64,000 nt of DNA from Stomoxys calcitrans. Taxonomy: Eukaryota; Arthropoda; Insecta; Diptera; Muscidae. Within the stretch, counting starts at the first letter, position 1. Every line of letters begins with the position of its first letter. The notes under the pieces are model-generated. The model did no database searches. It was not told the origin of the DNA and was given only the letters and a program-made list of their open reading frames with translations. The stretch lies in assembly GCF_963082655.1 (NCBI RefSeq), contig NC_081554.1, forward strand, positions 38,648,354 through 38,712,353, given 5' to 3'. A program made the position numbers and the translations under genes. Below, in pieces: positions 55,130-64,000 of the stretch.

Positions 55130-56340
55130 TATCTAAATATTAGGAGCTTCGACTATCCTAGTCTTCCCAAACTTGAGAAAATCGGCGATGGTTCTATCTT
55201 CGACCCCCTTTTTGTTAGCCGGCATTGAGTTTGCTGTCACTGCAATGCCTGATGTTTTAGTATCAGAAACTTTGCTCGTCCTGGTTTTTCCAATATTGCG
55301 GAAGTTTATAATGGTCTCCCCATCGGCCCCCTGTTCGCTAGGTAGCATTGAGTTTCTCGTCCCCGCACTGCCTGATGTTCCATTATTTGGATTTTTGCCT
55401 ATCCCAGTCTTCCAAATCTTAAGTAAATGGGCTCCTTGGGAGTGAGTGATGGTCTCAATGTAATGTAATATCCCAATATAAGGATCTTTGCCTATCCTCG
55501 TCTTTCCAACCTTGAAAAAGACAGCCTTGGTTCCGTAGAACCTCATGCCTTTAATTTTAGCCAACCTTGTCACGAAGGATTGGTCTGTTCCCTTTACAAG
55601 GAAAGTTCCTTCCTCCTTCTTCTGACCGTGGAAAATCTCCCATTTCTCCGCGACCAAACCTTGGTGTGGCTTGCCTTAAAATTTCGCCATACGTTCCGTC
55701 ACGAATTTGCTGCCCCATCGTTCGATGAAGACTGTCGCATTTGTAAGCTGGGGGATGTTCATCTTTCTCACCATCTTTCTCATCAGTTGGGACCGATGAT
55801 CTGGTGGAATCCTGCCAGATGCACTGCACGTCAGCTTATCTCTGTTGTGCTTCCTTGGCGCGATGATGTAAGAGTGTGGCTCCTTACCTTTTTTAGCGAC
55901 CATCTTTCCCTTCTGTGATGGCTGTGGCGTCCTTTGAAAAGTCACAGTCCTCCATGGAAGTCACAGTCCTGCGTGCGCACACCCTTCGTTCCAGCTCCGA
56001 CTTTGTCTCCCTCCGCAGCACATTGTCTGGAGTCTCCATCGAGAGAGGGCTGGCTAGGTCTTCCCAGAGTACTTTGTCAGCGGTTTGGCAGTGTTATGCT
56101 CTTCGGGAAATCTGATTTTCCTTCCGATTTCCGTTGAAATACTTGGAATATCAGTTCTATCAAGCATCCTGGACTTTCGCCTGATAGCGTTGCCGGTGCA
56201 TTCTCCTCAGTCTCCTTCGTCGTGCTCCGAATTGCTTTCTCTGTCACTACAACTGTCATCTTGCTGTTCTCATCTCTTGTTTCGGCTGCGATTACTGTTT
56301 CATTGACACTGTCGGTGCCTTAATCTAAATCGGAAACGCC
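55130..56340 (-). pseudogene. Putative ORF1 of the Jockey-like LINE, with internal repeats
   Basis: Lies upstream of ORF2 on the same strand, where a nucleic-acid-binding ORF1 is expected. Reading pieces: MTVVVTEKAIRSTTKETEEN (56259), MTFQRTPQPSQKGKMVAKKG (55945), RDKLTCSASGRIPPDHRSQL and SKFVTERMAKF, then VAEKWEIFHGQKKEEGTFLV. From 55540 to 55135 a unit of about 41 codons is repeated three times (words FFKVGKTRIGKDP, NFRNIGKTRTSKVSD, FLKFGKTRIVEAP). I could not see a clear CCHC knuckle. Assignment rests mainly on position. Confidence 0.6.
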
Positions 56341-56497
56341 ACCTTTATTTAAAAGTAGGGGAGGAACTGTCTCTCTGGTTTATCAGTCTCTTTCTCATTC
56401 GTTAGTCCGATGAGTGGTTGTGTGCATGAAGTATTACTCTCGACAACAGGTGCCAAGGCACCCACACCTATAAGATGGTCGGAAAATATGCTACAGT

Positions 56498-56835
56498 CTG
56501 ATGCCACCGTAGCGCAGAGGTTTGCATGTCCGCCAATGACGATGAACTCCTGGGTTCGAATCCTGGCGAGAAGAGGAAGAATGTTTTCAGTGGTGGTCAT
56601 CTTCCCTAATGGTGTCGACATTTGTGAGAGACTTTGCCATGTAAAAGCTTCTCCCTAAAGAGGTGTCGCCCTGCGGCACGACGTCCGGACTAGGCTACAA
56701 GAAGTGGCCCTTTTTCATTGAGCTTAAACTTGAATCGGCCAGCACTTAGTGATATGTGACAAGTTTGCCCCCTGTTCCTTAATGTAATGTTCATATGCCA
56801 TTCATTAATGAAATGTTAATTTTGCTGATGCCACC
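56498..56835 (+). mobile_element. SINE, plus strand, complete, with target duplication
   Basis: A and B boxes intact (TAGCGCAGAGGTTTGCATG; GGTTCGAATCC). Body: CAGTGGTGGTCATCTTCCC, GAGGTGTCGCCCTGCGGCAC, GAGCTTAAACTTGAATCGGC and TTTGCCCCCTGTTCC. CTGATGCCACC is present at 56498-56508 and 56825-56835, an 11-bp duplication that overlaps the first bases of the SINE consensus (CCACC). Confidence 0.87.
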
Positions 56836-56861
56836 ACCCTAGCTGTTGGGTGTTTGGAGTC

Positions 56862-58510
56862 CATTTTGACCCTACTTCTATAGATCTCCCCGCCGATTTA
56901 GGGTCTTAAGGCCATAAAAGCCACATTTATTATCCGATTTTGCTGAAATTTGAGACAGTGAGTTGTGTTAGGCCCTACGACATCCTTCTTCAATTTGGCC
57001 CAGATTGGTTCAGATATGGATATAGCTGCCATATAGACCGATCTCTCGATTTAAGGTTTTGGGCCCATAAAAGGCGCATTTATTATCCGATGTCGACGAA
57101 ATTTTAGACAGTGAGTTAAGTTAAGCACCTCGATATACTTTTGCAATATGGCACAGATCGATTCAGATTTGGATATAGCTGCCATATATACCGATCTCTC
57201 GATTTAAGGTTTTAGGCCCATAAAAGGCGCATTTGTTGTCCGATGTCGCCGAAATTTTTGGCAGTGAGTTGTGTTAGGCCCTTCGACTTTTTTCTTTAAT
57301 TTGGCACAGATCGGTCCAGGTTTCGATATAGCTGCCATATATACCGACCTCTCGTTTTAAGGTTTAGAGGCCATAAAAGGCGCATTTATCGTCCGATGTC
57401 GACGAAATTTGGGACAGTGAGTTAAGTTAAGCCCTTCGACATACTTCTGCAACATGGTACATATCGGTTCAGATTTGGATATAGCTGTCATATAGACCGA
57501 TCTCTCGATTTAAGGTTTTGGGCCCATAAAAGGCGCATTTATCTTCCGATGTCGACGAAATTTGGGACAGTGAGTTAAGTTAAGCCCCTGGATATACTTT
57601 TGCAATATGGCACAGATCGGTCCAGATTTGGTTATAGCTGCCATATAGACCGATCTTTCGATTTAAGGTTTAGGGACCCTAAAAGGAGCATTTATTGTCC
57701 GATGTCAACGAAATTTGGGGCAGTGAGTTGTGTAAGGCCCTTCGACATCCTTCTTCAATTTAGGACAGATCGGTCCAAATTTGGTTATACCTGCCATATG
57801 AACCGATCTCTCGATTTAAGGTTTTGGGCCCATAAAAGGCGCATTTATTATCCGATGTCGCCGAAATTTGCGACAGTCAGTTGTGTTAGACCCTTCGACA
57901 TTTTTCTTCAATTTGGCCCAGATCGGTCCAGATTTGAATATAGCTGCCATATAGACCGATCTCTCGATTTTAAGTTTTGGGGCCATAAAAGGCACATTTA
58001 TTGTCCGATGTCGCCGAAATTTGGGACAGTGAGTTGTGTTCGGCCCTTCGACATTCTTCTTCAATTTGGCCTAGATCGGTTCAGATTTGGTTATAGCTGT
58101 CATATAGACCGATCTCTCGATTTAAGGTTTAGGGCCCATAAAAGGCGCATTTATTGGCCGATGTCGACGAAATTTGGGACAGTGAGTTAGGTTAAGCCCC
58201 TCGACTTGCTTCTGCAATATGGCGCAGATCGGTTCAGATTTGAATATAGCTGCCATATAGACCGATATCTCGATTTAAGGTTAAGGAGCCATAAAAGATG
58301 CATTTGTTGTCCGATTTCGACGAAATTTGGGGCAGTGAGTTGTGTAAGGCCTCTCGACATATTTCTTTGATTTGGCCCGAATCGGTCCAGATTTGAATAT
58401 AGCTCCCATATAGACCGATATCTCGTTGTAAGGTCTTGACCCCATAAAAGGTGCATTTATAATCCGATTTCACTGAAATATGATACAGTGACTTATGTTA
58501 GGCTTTTCGA
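56862..58510 (-). mobile_element. DINE-like array, subfamily 2, minus strand
   Basis: About ten monomers with CATATAGACCGATCTCTCGA, TTTAAGGTTTTGGGCCCATA, AAAAGGCGCATTTATT and GTGAGTTGTGTTAGGCCCTT. A 196-codon plus-strand frame at 57600-58190 is simply four monomers read through: its peptide repeats every 51 residues, that is 153 bp. Both termini of the element are missing. Confidence 0.83.
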
Positions 58511-59181
58511 TATTTCGTTAAAGTTTTGTTCTCTGTGTGTCTTTTATGTCCGCTTGTAACTCTTGTCTAAGTGACTCCACTTGTTTAGATCACTTCAAGT
58601 TTCATACTCCCACACTGGAAGGGGTTCCATTCAATTTGTTCAGGAAATAGTGAACAGACTTTTTAAAAATAGTAATAGCATTGATCAAATGGCATGTCTC
58701 ATCCTTGGAGGCCGGAAAAAAGGAAACATTGAGAACAATTTTGAAGTTTTGCCAACGTTATGTATATCTATGTATGTCTAACTGAGAAAATCACTATGGA
58801 GATTACACGTTTAAAGGCAAAACCAAAATAACATCCTTCACAAAAAATCGACTTACAAAGGAAATGAATAAGCATGGAGTTAAATCGAAACTCAAATAAA
58901 AACCCATAAAAAAAAGAATGTGCAGGCCAAGAGCATGAGTACTCTACACATTGTAAATTATTTCGTGCTACAGAACAAATGGCACAGTCAGCCACACAAA
59001 AATAAGGGCCGGGATAAAAGGAAGAAGGAATCGTCTAGAGAAGATCCACCATACCAGTTCCACACAATTTACAACAATGTGGTGTGCTTATCTTCCTTCG
59101 TTTGTTGTTCGTTTGCAGTTTCAATTGCAGTTGTAATAAAAATATGTTTATATGCCATGATCGCCTGAATTCTCGCCATCT
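58511..59181. other. Apparently single-copy DNA
   Basis: No repeat family seen. Two overlapping open frames of 66-82 codons have no recognisable domain. Confidence 0.45.
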
Positions 59182-59182
59182 T

Positions 59183-61142
59183 TTTTATACCCTCCACCAT
59201 AAGATGGGGGGTATACTAATTTCGTCATTCTGTTTGTAACTACCCGAAATATTCGTCTGAGACCCCATAAGGTATATATATTCTTGATCGTCGTGAAATT
59301 TTATGTCGATCTAGCCATGTCCGTCCGTCTGTCCGTCCGTCCGTCCGTCCGTCCGTCCGTCCGTCCGTCCGTCCGTCTGTCTGTCGAAAGCACGCTAACT
59401 TCCGAAGGAGTAAAGCTAGCCGCTTGAAATTTTGCACAAATACTTCTTATTAGTGTAGGTCGGTTGGTATTGTAAATGGGCCATATCGGTCCATGTTTTG
59501 ATATAGCTGCCATATAAACCGATCTTGGGTCTTGACTTCTTGAGCCTCTAGAGTGCGCAATTCTTATCCGATTGGAATGAATTTTTGCACGACGTGTTTC
59601 GTTATGATATCCAACAACTGCGCCAAGTATAGTTCAAATCGGTCCATAACCTGATATAGCTGCCATATAAACCGATCTTGGGTCTTGACTTCTTGAGCCT
59701 GTAGAGTGCGCAATTCTTATCCGATTGGAACGAAATTTTGCACGTCGTGTTTTGTTATTATATCCAACAACTGTGCCAAGTATGGTTCAAATCGGTCCAT
59801 AACCTGATATAGCTGCCATATAAACCGATCTTGGGTCTTGACTTCTTGAGCCTGTAGAGTGCGCAATTCTTATCCGATTGGAACGAAATTTTGCACGTCG
59901 TGTTTTGTTATTATATCCAACAACTGTGCCAAGTATGGTTCAAATCGGTCCATAACCTGATATAGCTGCCATATAAACCGACCTTGGGTCTTGACTTCTT
60001 GAGCCTCTAGAGTGCGCAATTCTTATCCGATAGGAATGAAATTTTGCACGACGTGTTTTGTTATGATATCCAACAACTGTGCCAAGTATGGTTCAAATCG
60101 GTTCATAACCTGATATAGCTGCCATATAAACCGATCTTGGGTCTTGACTTCTTGAGCCTCTAGCGTGCACAATTCTTATCCGATCAGAATGAAATTGTGC
60201 GCGACGTGTTTTGTTATGATATCCAACAACAGTGCCAAGTATGGTTCAAATCGGTCTATAACCTGATATAGCTGCCATATAAACCGATCTTGGGTCTTGA
60301 CTTCTTGAGCCTCTAGAGGGCCCAATTCTTATCCGAATGGAATGGAATTTCGCACGACGTGTTTTGTTATGATACCCAACAACTGTGCCAAGTATGGTTT
60401 AAATCGGTCCATAACCTGATATAGCTGCCATATAAACCGATCTTGGGTCTTGACTTCTTGAGCCTCTAGAGTGCGCAATTCTTATCCGATCAGAATGAAA
60501 TTGTGCGCGACGTGTTTTGTTATGATATCCAACAACAGTGCCAAGTATGGTTGAAATCGGTCCATAACCTGATATAGCTGTCATATAAACTGATCTGGGG
60601 ATTTGACTTCTTGAGCTTTTAGATGGCGCAATTCCTATCCGATTTGGCTGAAATTTTGCATGACGTATTTTATTTTTACTTTCAACAACTGTGTCAAATA
60701 AGGTTCAAATCGGTTCATAACCTGATATAGCTGCCATATAAACCGATCTGGGATCTTGACTTCTTATCCGATTTGCCAGAAATTTTGTACGACGGATCCT
60801 CTCATGACCATCAACAAACGTGTTTATAATGGTCTGAATCGTTCTATAGCCCGATACAGATCCCATATAAATCGTTCTCTCTATTTTACTTCGTGAGCCC
60901 CAATGGACGCAATTCTTATACGAATTGGCTGAAATTTTACACAGGTCTCCAACATATAATTTAATTGTGGTCCGAACCGGACCATATCTTGATATCGTTT
61001 TAATAGCAGAGCAACTCTTTTCTTATATCCTTTTTTGTTTTGCCTAAGAAGAGATGCCGGGAAAAGAACTCGACAAATGCGATCCATGGTGGAGGGTATA
61101 TAAGATTCGGCCCGGCCGAACTTAGCACGTTTTTACTTGTTT
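59183..61142 (-). mobile_element. DINE-like element K, complete ends, regular 153-bp array
   Basis: Left end TTATACCCTCCACCATAAGA; right end ATGGTGGAGGGTATATAAGA, TTCGGCCCGGCCGAA, CTTAGCACGTTTTTACTTGT. The start of the GATCTTGGG (or GACCTTGGG) word falls at 59521, 59674, 59827, 59980, 60133, 60286 and 60439: six consecutive intervals of exactly 153 bp. The most regular array in the window, therefore probably young. Confidence 0.9.
59319..59385 (-). repeat. Expanded GTCY microsatellite in element K
   Basis: About 17 units of GTCC/GTCT. Other DINEs here have 4-6 units at this position. The core CGATCTAGCCAT lies immediately to the left. Confidence 0.95.
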
Positions 61143-62024
61143 GGTTTTGTTCTTTTCATAATTTTTGTAATTTGTTTTTGCTGCAATCTATCCATCCAGT
61201 TTTGGTTGCAGATGCATGGGGATGGCATCCATCCGTAGATTTCAACATCAATGTGTTGACGTGTAGATTTGCGAAGCGATTTTCGTTTCTAGGTGCTCTC
61301 TTTGGTTTGCCTATATAATTAAAGTTGGATTGGTTTGGATTAAAACTCAACGACTCAAATTGTAATATCATCACAAATTATGGGTTATAAACCATGAAGT
61401 GTAATTCGGAATGAATTGAATTAAATTTGCAAAGGGGGCCGAACGAGTGTTCTCCAAGGGGGGCAAAGGGGCCAAACGAATGTTCTCAGGGGATTATTAT
61501 TCACCACAGACATGGTTTTTGAAGGTGTTTACAATTTTATAGTTCTGTATGGGGGGACAAGAAGCGTGCAGTTGTTAGTATTTGCCAAACTTATTGTTGG
61601 AAGAAAATGTTCTCTAATTTTATGTTGAAAATCCGCATCATATTAAATTTCTTTGGACTTTTAATGAATGCCAGATTTTAGCACATTATTGTATATCAAA
61701 GCAAAAATTCCAAAATATATTGAACTGTACTTTTTTTGACACTATGATGATCTCTAGCGCAAGTTTGATGATCGTTAACACAAGTTTATAAAATTTGGCG
61801 ACCTTATAATTTGCCACATTAGGTGAAGTCACCTGCTTTTTCGTCCGGGAAAGTGGCCAGGGTGAATGACTTGTGTTCTATGCACCTCTAGATAGTACTC
61901 AAAAACTCACATCTGTTGAGCCTCTCTTAAGGTAGCCAACTGGCTATAGTGGATGTCTCTTCAGATGTTATATCTTTAGGAGATATGATGACAGGCTCAT
62001 TGGTCAGACATTGGTCAAACATTG
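61143..62024. other. Apparently single-copy DNA
   Basis: A short degenerate duplication, GGCCGAACGAGTGTTCTCC and GGCCAAACGAATGTTCTC, lies at 61437-61490. Near 62005-62032 ATTGGTCAGACATTGG is partly repeated. No gene recognised. Confidence 0.45.
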
Positions 62025-62196
62025 GTCAGACATGAACCAACTTAGGGAAGTGGTATGAAAAACAATTATGGATGTTGTAAGTAACACGGAATTCTTTTTC
62101 GAGTTTACTTTTTAGTTTTTAGACCGCACAACAAGCCGATTACTGGCTTGGGGCGGATTAATATCTGCACCCTCTTTTCAATCTAACCTAATCTAT
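62025..62196 (+). mobile_element. LINE 3' end fragment
   Basis: ACATGAACCAACTTAGGGAA, GTAACACGGAATTC, then the 3' UTR words CGCACAACAAGCCGATTACT, GGGGCGGATTAATATCTGCA and an end CAATCTAACCTAATC. Same family as the element ending at 14876, here with some 170 bp left. Confidence 0.82.
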
Positions 62197-62547
62197 TGGT
62201 CCAAAGACCTTCGCATTCTTCTTACCACATTTTTCTGCCTGTTTCTCTCAAAGCTCTATAGATCGGGCCTAAAATGCTTTCCGAGCTCTGTAACATTTTC
62301 GTCATAATGATTTCTGGCCTGCAGATTTACAATTTCACCAGCTGTTTATAGCCTAGGTAACCTTATTTGGGCTAATTATCTTGTCCCTTTCGGTGTCCTT
62401 CTGTTGCTGGTTGAAAATGGTTCTCACTTTAATGGCCCATTAGTTTAGCCCACGAAGAGCGTTTAAAGGAAGAGTCGAAATAGGAAGAAGGTGGAGTCAT
62501 TTGACCAGGTGCCATCATTACTTTCTTTATACACGGTCGGAGTTTGA

Positions 62548-62745
62548 GTGACTTTTTATAGCCATCACCATGGAAGAGCAGATATATTCATCCAGTCATT
62601 CCATTTGCAACACATTAATATCATTTCCGAGCCTAAAAGTGTATATACTTCGGATCGTCTTAAAATTCTAAGGCGATTTAACGATGTGCGTGTGTCTGTT
62701 GGTCGTCCGACCGTCCTATAATCACTCTGCAGTCTTTAAAAGTTG
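62548..62745 (-). repeat. DINE-like right end, minus strand
   Basis: TTTTTATAGCCATCACCATG, TCATTCCATTTGCAACACAT, AAGTGTATATACTTCGGATC, TTTAACGATGTGCGTGTGTC and TGTTGGTCGTCCGACCGTCC. Diverged terminus, core and GTCY tract. Confidence 0.6.
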
Positions 62746-62749
62746 AGAT

Positions 62750-62832
62750 ATTGAATCGGACAGCACTCATTATTATGTGAGAAGTTTGCCCCTGCTCCCT
62801 AGTGGAATGTTCATTGGGAAGGGATAGACCAA
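62750..62832 (+). mobile_element. SINE 3' fragment
   Basis: TTGAATCGGACAGCACTCAT, GTGAGAAGTTTGCCCCTGCT, AGTGGAATGTTCATTGGG match the last third of the complete SINE. Joined directly to the DINE end on its left. Confidence 0.72.
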
Positions 62833-63204
62833 TGGACTTTTCTATTTGGGCCATTTCGGAGAGCAAGGAAAGGGATAAAAATATGCCAGTATTATGGATG
62901 CCCTGTAGAAAGCCTTTGTACGAGAATTGGCGGATTACATTCATGCAGCTTACAACTCTTTTTTGGCCGATAGTTAAGGTATAAGCTGGGATTGGATTCT
63001 GAAGTTTATATTAAATAAAATAGTGTCCAGCTTTAGACCATTGTTTAATGCTTTCCATCCAAAGAATAGTACAGCAAAAAAACATACAAAAGTCAGCAAA
63101 AGTTTGGTGTTGCTAGAAGCATTTGACTGGCAATCCGTATCGCGATTTCAACTTCTACCAAGAAATATCATCAGCGGAAGATGGATCATGGTGCTTTATA
63201 TACC
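62833..63204. other. Unassigned sequence
   Basis: No repeat or coding content recognised between the SINE fragment and the RTE-like element. Confidence 0.4.
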
Positions 63205-64000
63205 ATCCCTTGTCTAAAACCTCTTTTGGTATTGAATGGTTCGGAGAGATTCTTTCCTATTCTTACCGAAGAACGCTTAAGAGCAAGTGTCATCCTGCAG
63301 AGTCTTATAAATTTTGCAGGGATACCAAACTCAGACAAGGCTTGCTATACCTTTGAACGTAAAGGGGTATGGAAAGCGGCTTTGTAGTCAACAAAGAGAT
63401 GGTAGGTGTTGATTTGTCCTTCTTGGGTCTTTTCCAGGTTTTGGCACAGAGTGAATTTCTGGACCGGGGTGGATTAACCAGGTCGAAAGCCGCATTGATA
63501 GCGTCCAATTGCCTCATTGACTCTCAATTATCTTATTGATTTTCATGCAGTACACTCGAGAGTATCTTGTATGCGATGGGGAGAAGACTTTCTTGTGTAC
63601 GGGACATAGTATGCTGAGATTTCAATCATCGGGTATGCGTTCTTCTAGCCAGATTGCGCAGATAAGCTGATGCATACTCCTTCTCAGCGTGCCGCCTACG
63701 GTTTTAAATAGTTCAGCGGGTAACCCGTCGGCTCCTGCTGCCTTGTTGTTCTTCACTACTACTTTGACCTCATTCTGACAAGGAGATAAAAATTCCATAC
63801 TATTATCGGGGATTGGTTCTGCGGTATCTTCTTCGCCGCCAACGTCGGACACTATTAGTTGGGTAAAATGTTCTTTCCATATCCTCAATATGTTATCTAT
63901 GTCAGTTATCAGATTTCCTTCTTTGTCTCTGCAGGAGGATGTGCCTGCACCAAAGCCATCGGTTTGAAGTTTAATTCTTTGGTAAAATTTCCGAACTTCC
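63205..64000 (-). pseudogene. RTE-like reverse transcriptase, second copy, partial
   Basis: Collinear with 27192-28040 and in the same orientation. Minus strand from the right edge: NILRIWKEHFTQLIVSDVGG, EEDTAEPIPDNSMEFLSPCQ, NKAAGADGLPAELFKTVGGT, MHQLICAIWLEERIPDD; then DQINTYHLF-type sequence over motif A and NGSERFFPI in frame-shifted form. It lacks the 18-bp duplication seen in the other copy but has its own ~42-bp deletion around the HKKGDKTE region (near 63590). It runs off the window; the 3' part beyond 63205 (YADD onward) is missing. Confidence 0.82.

Noticed and set aside
55173..56137. Plus-strand frames of 66-112 codons over the Jockey-like ORF1
   Set aside because: They are antisense to the ORF1 remnant, which has a position and strand that fit ORF2.
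57600..58190. 196-codon open frame
   Set aside because: Its peptide repeats every 51 residues because it spans four 153-bp DINE monomers. The period is a multiple of 3, so frames stay open by construction.

Overview
This is a eukaryotic, AT-rich, gene-poor window from an insect genome, most likely a calyptrate (muscid-type) fly. That is inferred from content: DINE-1/mini-me-like elements with a GTCY microsatellite, a mariner element with TA target sites, RNase H-bearing non-LTR retrotransposons and a tRNA-derived SINE. I name Stomoxys/Musca-type flies only as a guess. I recognise no host protein-coding gene, rRNA gene or functional tRNA gene. Almost every long open frame is either a decayed transposon ORF or an artefact of a tandem repeat.

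Layout. 1-4340: a 125-bp satellite organised as two copies of a 17-monomer, ~2,121-bp higher-order repeat. 4.3-9.6 kb: a mariner-type MITE, a non-LTR 3' end running into a 16-bp minisatellite, a fold-back and a broken DDD transposase, then unassigned sequence. 9.6-16.6 kb: a DINE-like array of 153-bp monomers, SINEs, a decayed non-LTR element with internal tandem duplications, and a composite DINE carrying a foreign 131-bp-unit element and a MITE. 16.6-18.8 kb: apparently single-copy DNA. 18.9-20.7 kb: a second 16-bp minisatellite with a 687-bp higher-order duplication. 20.8-24.4 kb: SINEs and DINE arrays. 24.4-26.4 kb: unique DNA, DINE remnants and a third MITE. 26.4-28.2 kb: an RTE-like RT pseudogene; a second copy runs off the right end (63.2-64.0 kb). 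28.2-32.2 kb: two DINEs head to tail and a SINE. 32.2-38.3 kb: unique DNA, a non-LTR tail, a 1.24-kb mariner with a damaged transposase, and DINEs containing a small retroposon and a SINE, each with target-site duplications. 40.1-41.4 kb: DINE. 41.5-46.1 kb: nested non-LTR elements, one inserted in the RT of another with a 16-bp target-site duplication. 47.7-49.2 kb: inverted 131-bp-unit element. 50.1-56.8 kb: DINE, retroelement debris, SINEs and a Jockey-like element with ORF1 and ORF2 remnants. 56.9-61.1 kb: two more DINE arrays. 61.1-63.2 kb: unique DNA and fragments.

The parts do not form a pathway. The window records repeated transposition, nested insertion, tandem amplification and local duplication. 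The strongest themes are: a DINE-like superfamily whose divergent subfamilies keep a 153-bp internal monomer and a terminal hairpin; a mariner copy lying with three deletion derivatives of the same lineage; and satellite and minisatellite arrays with nested higher-order periodicity.
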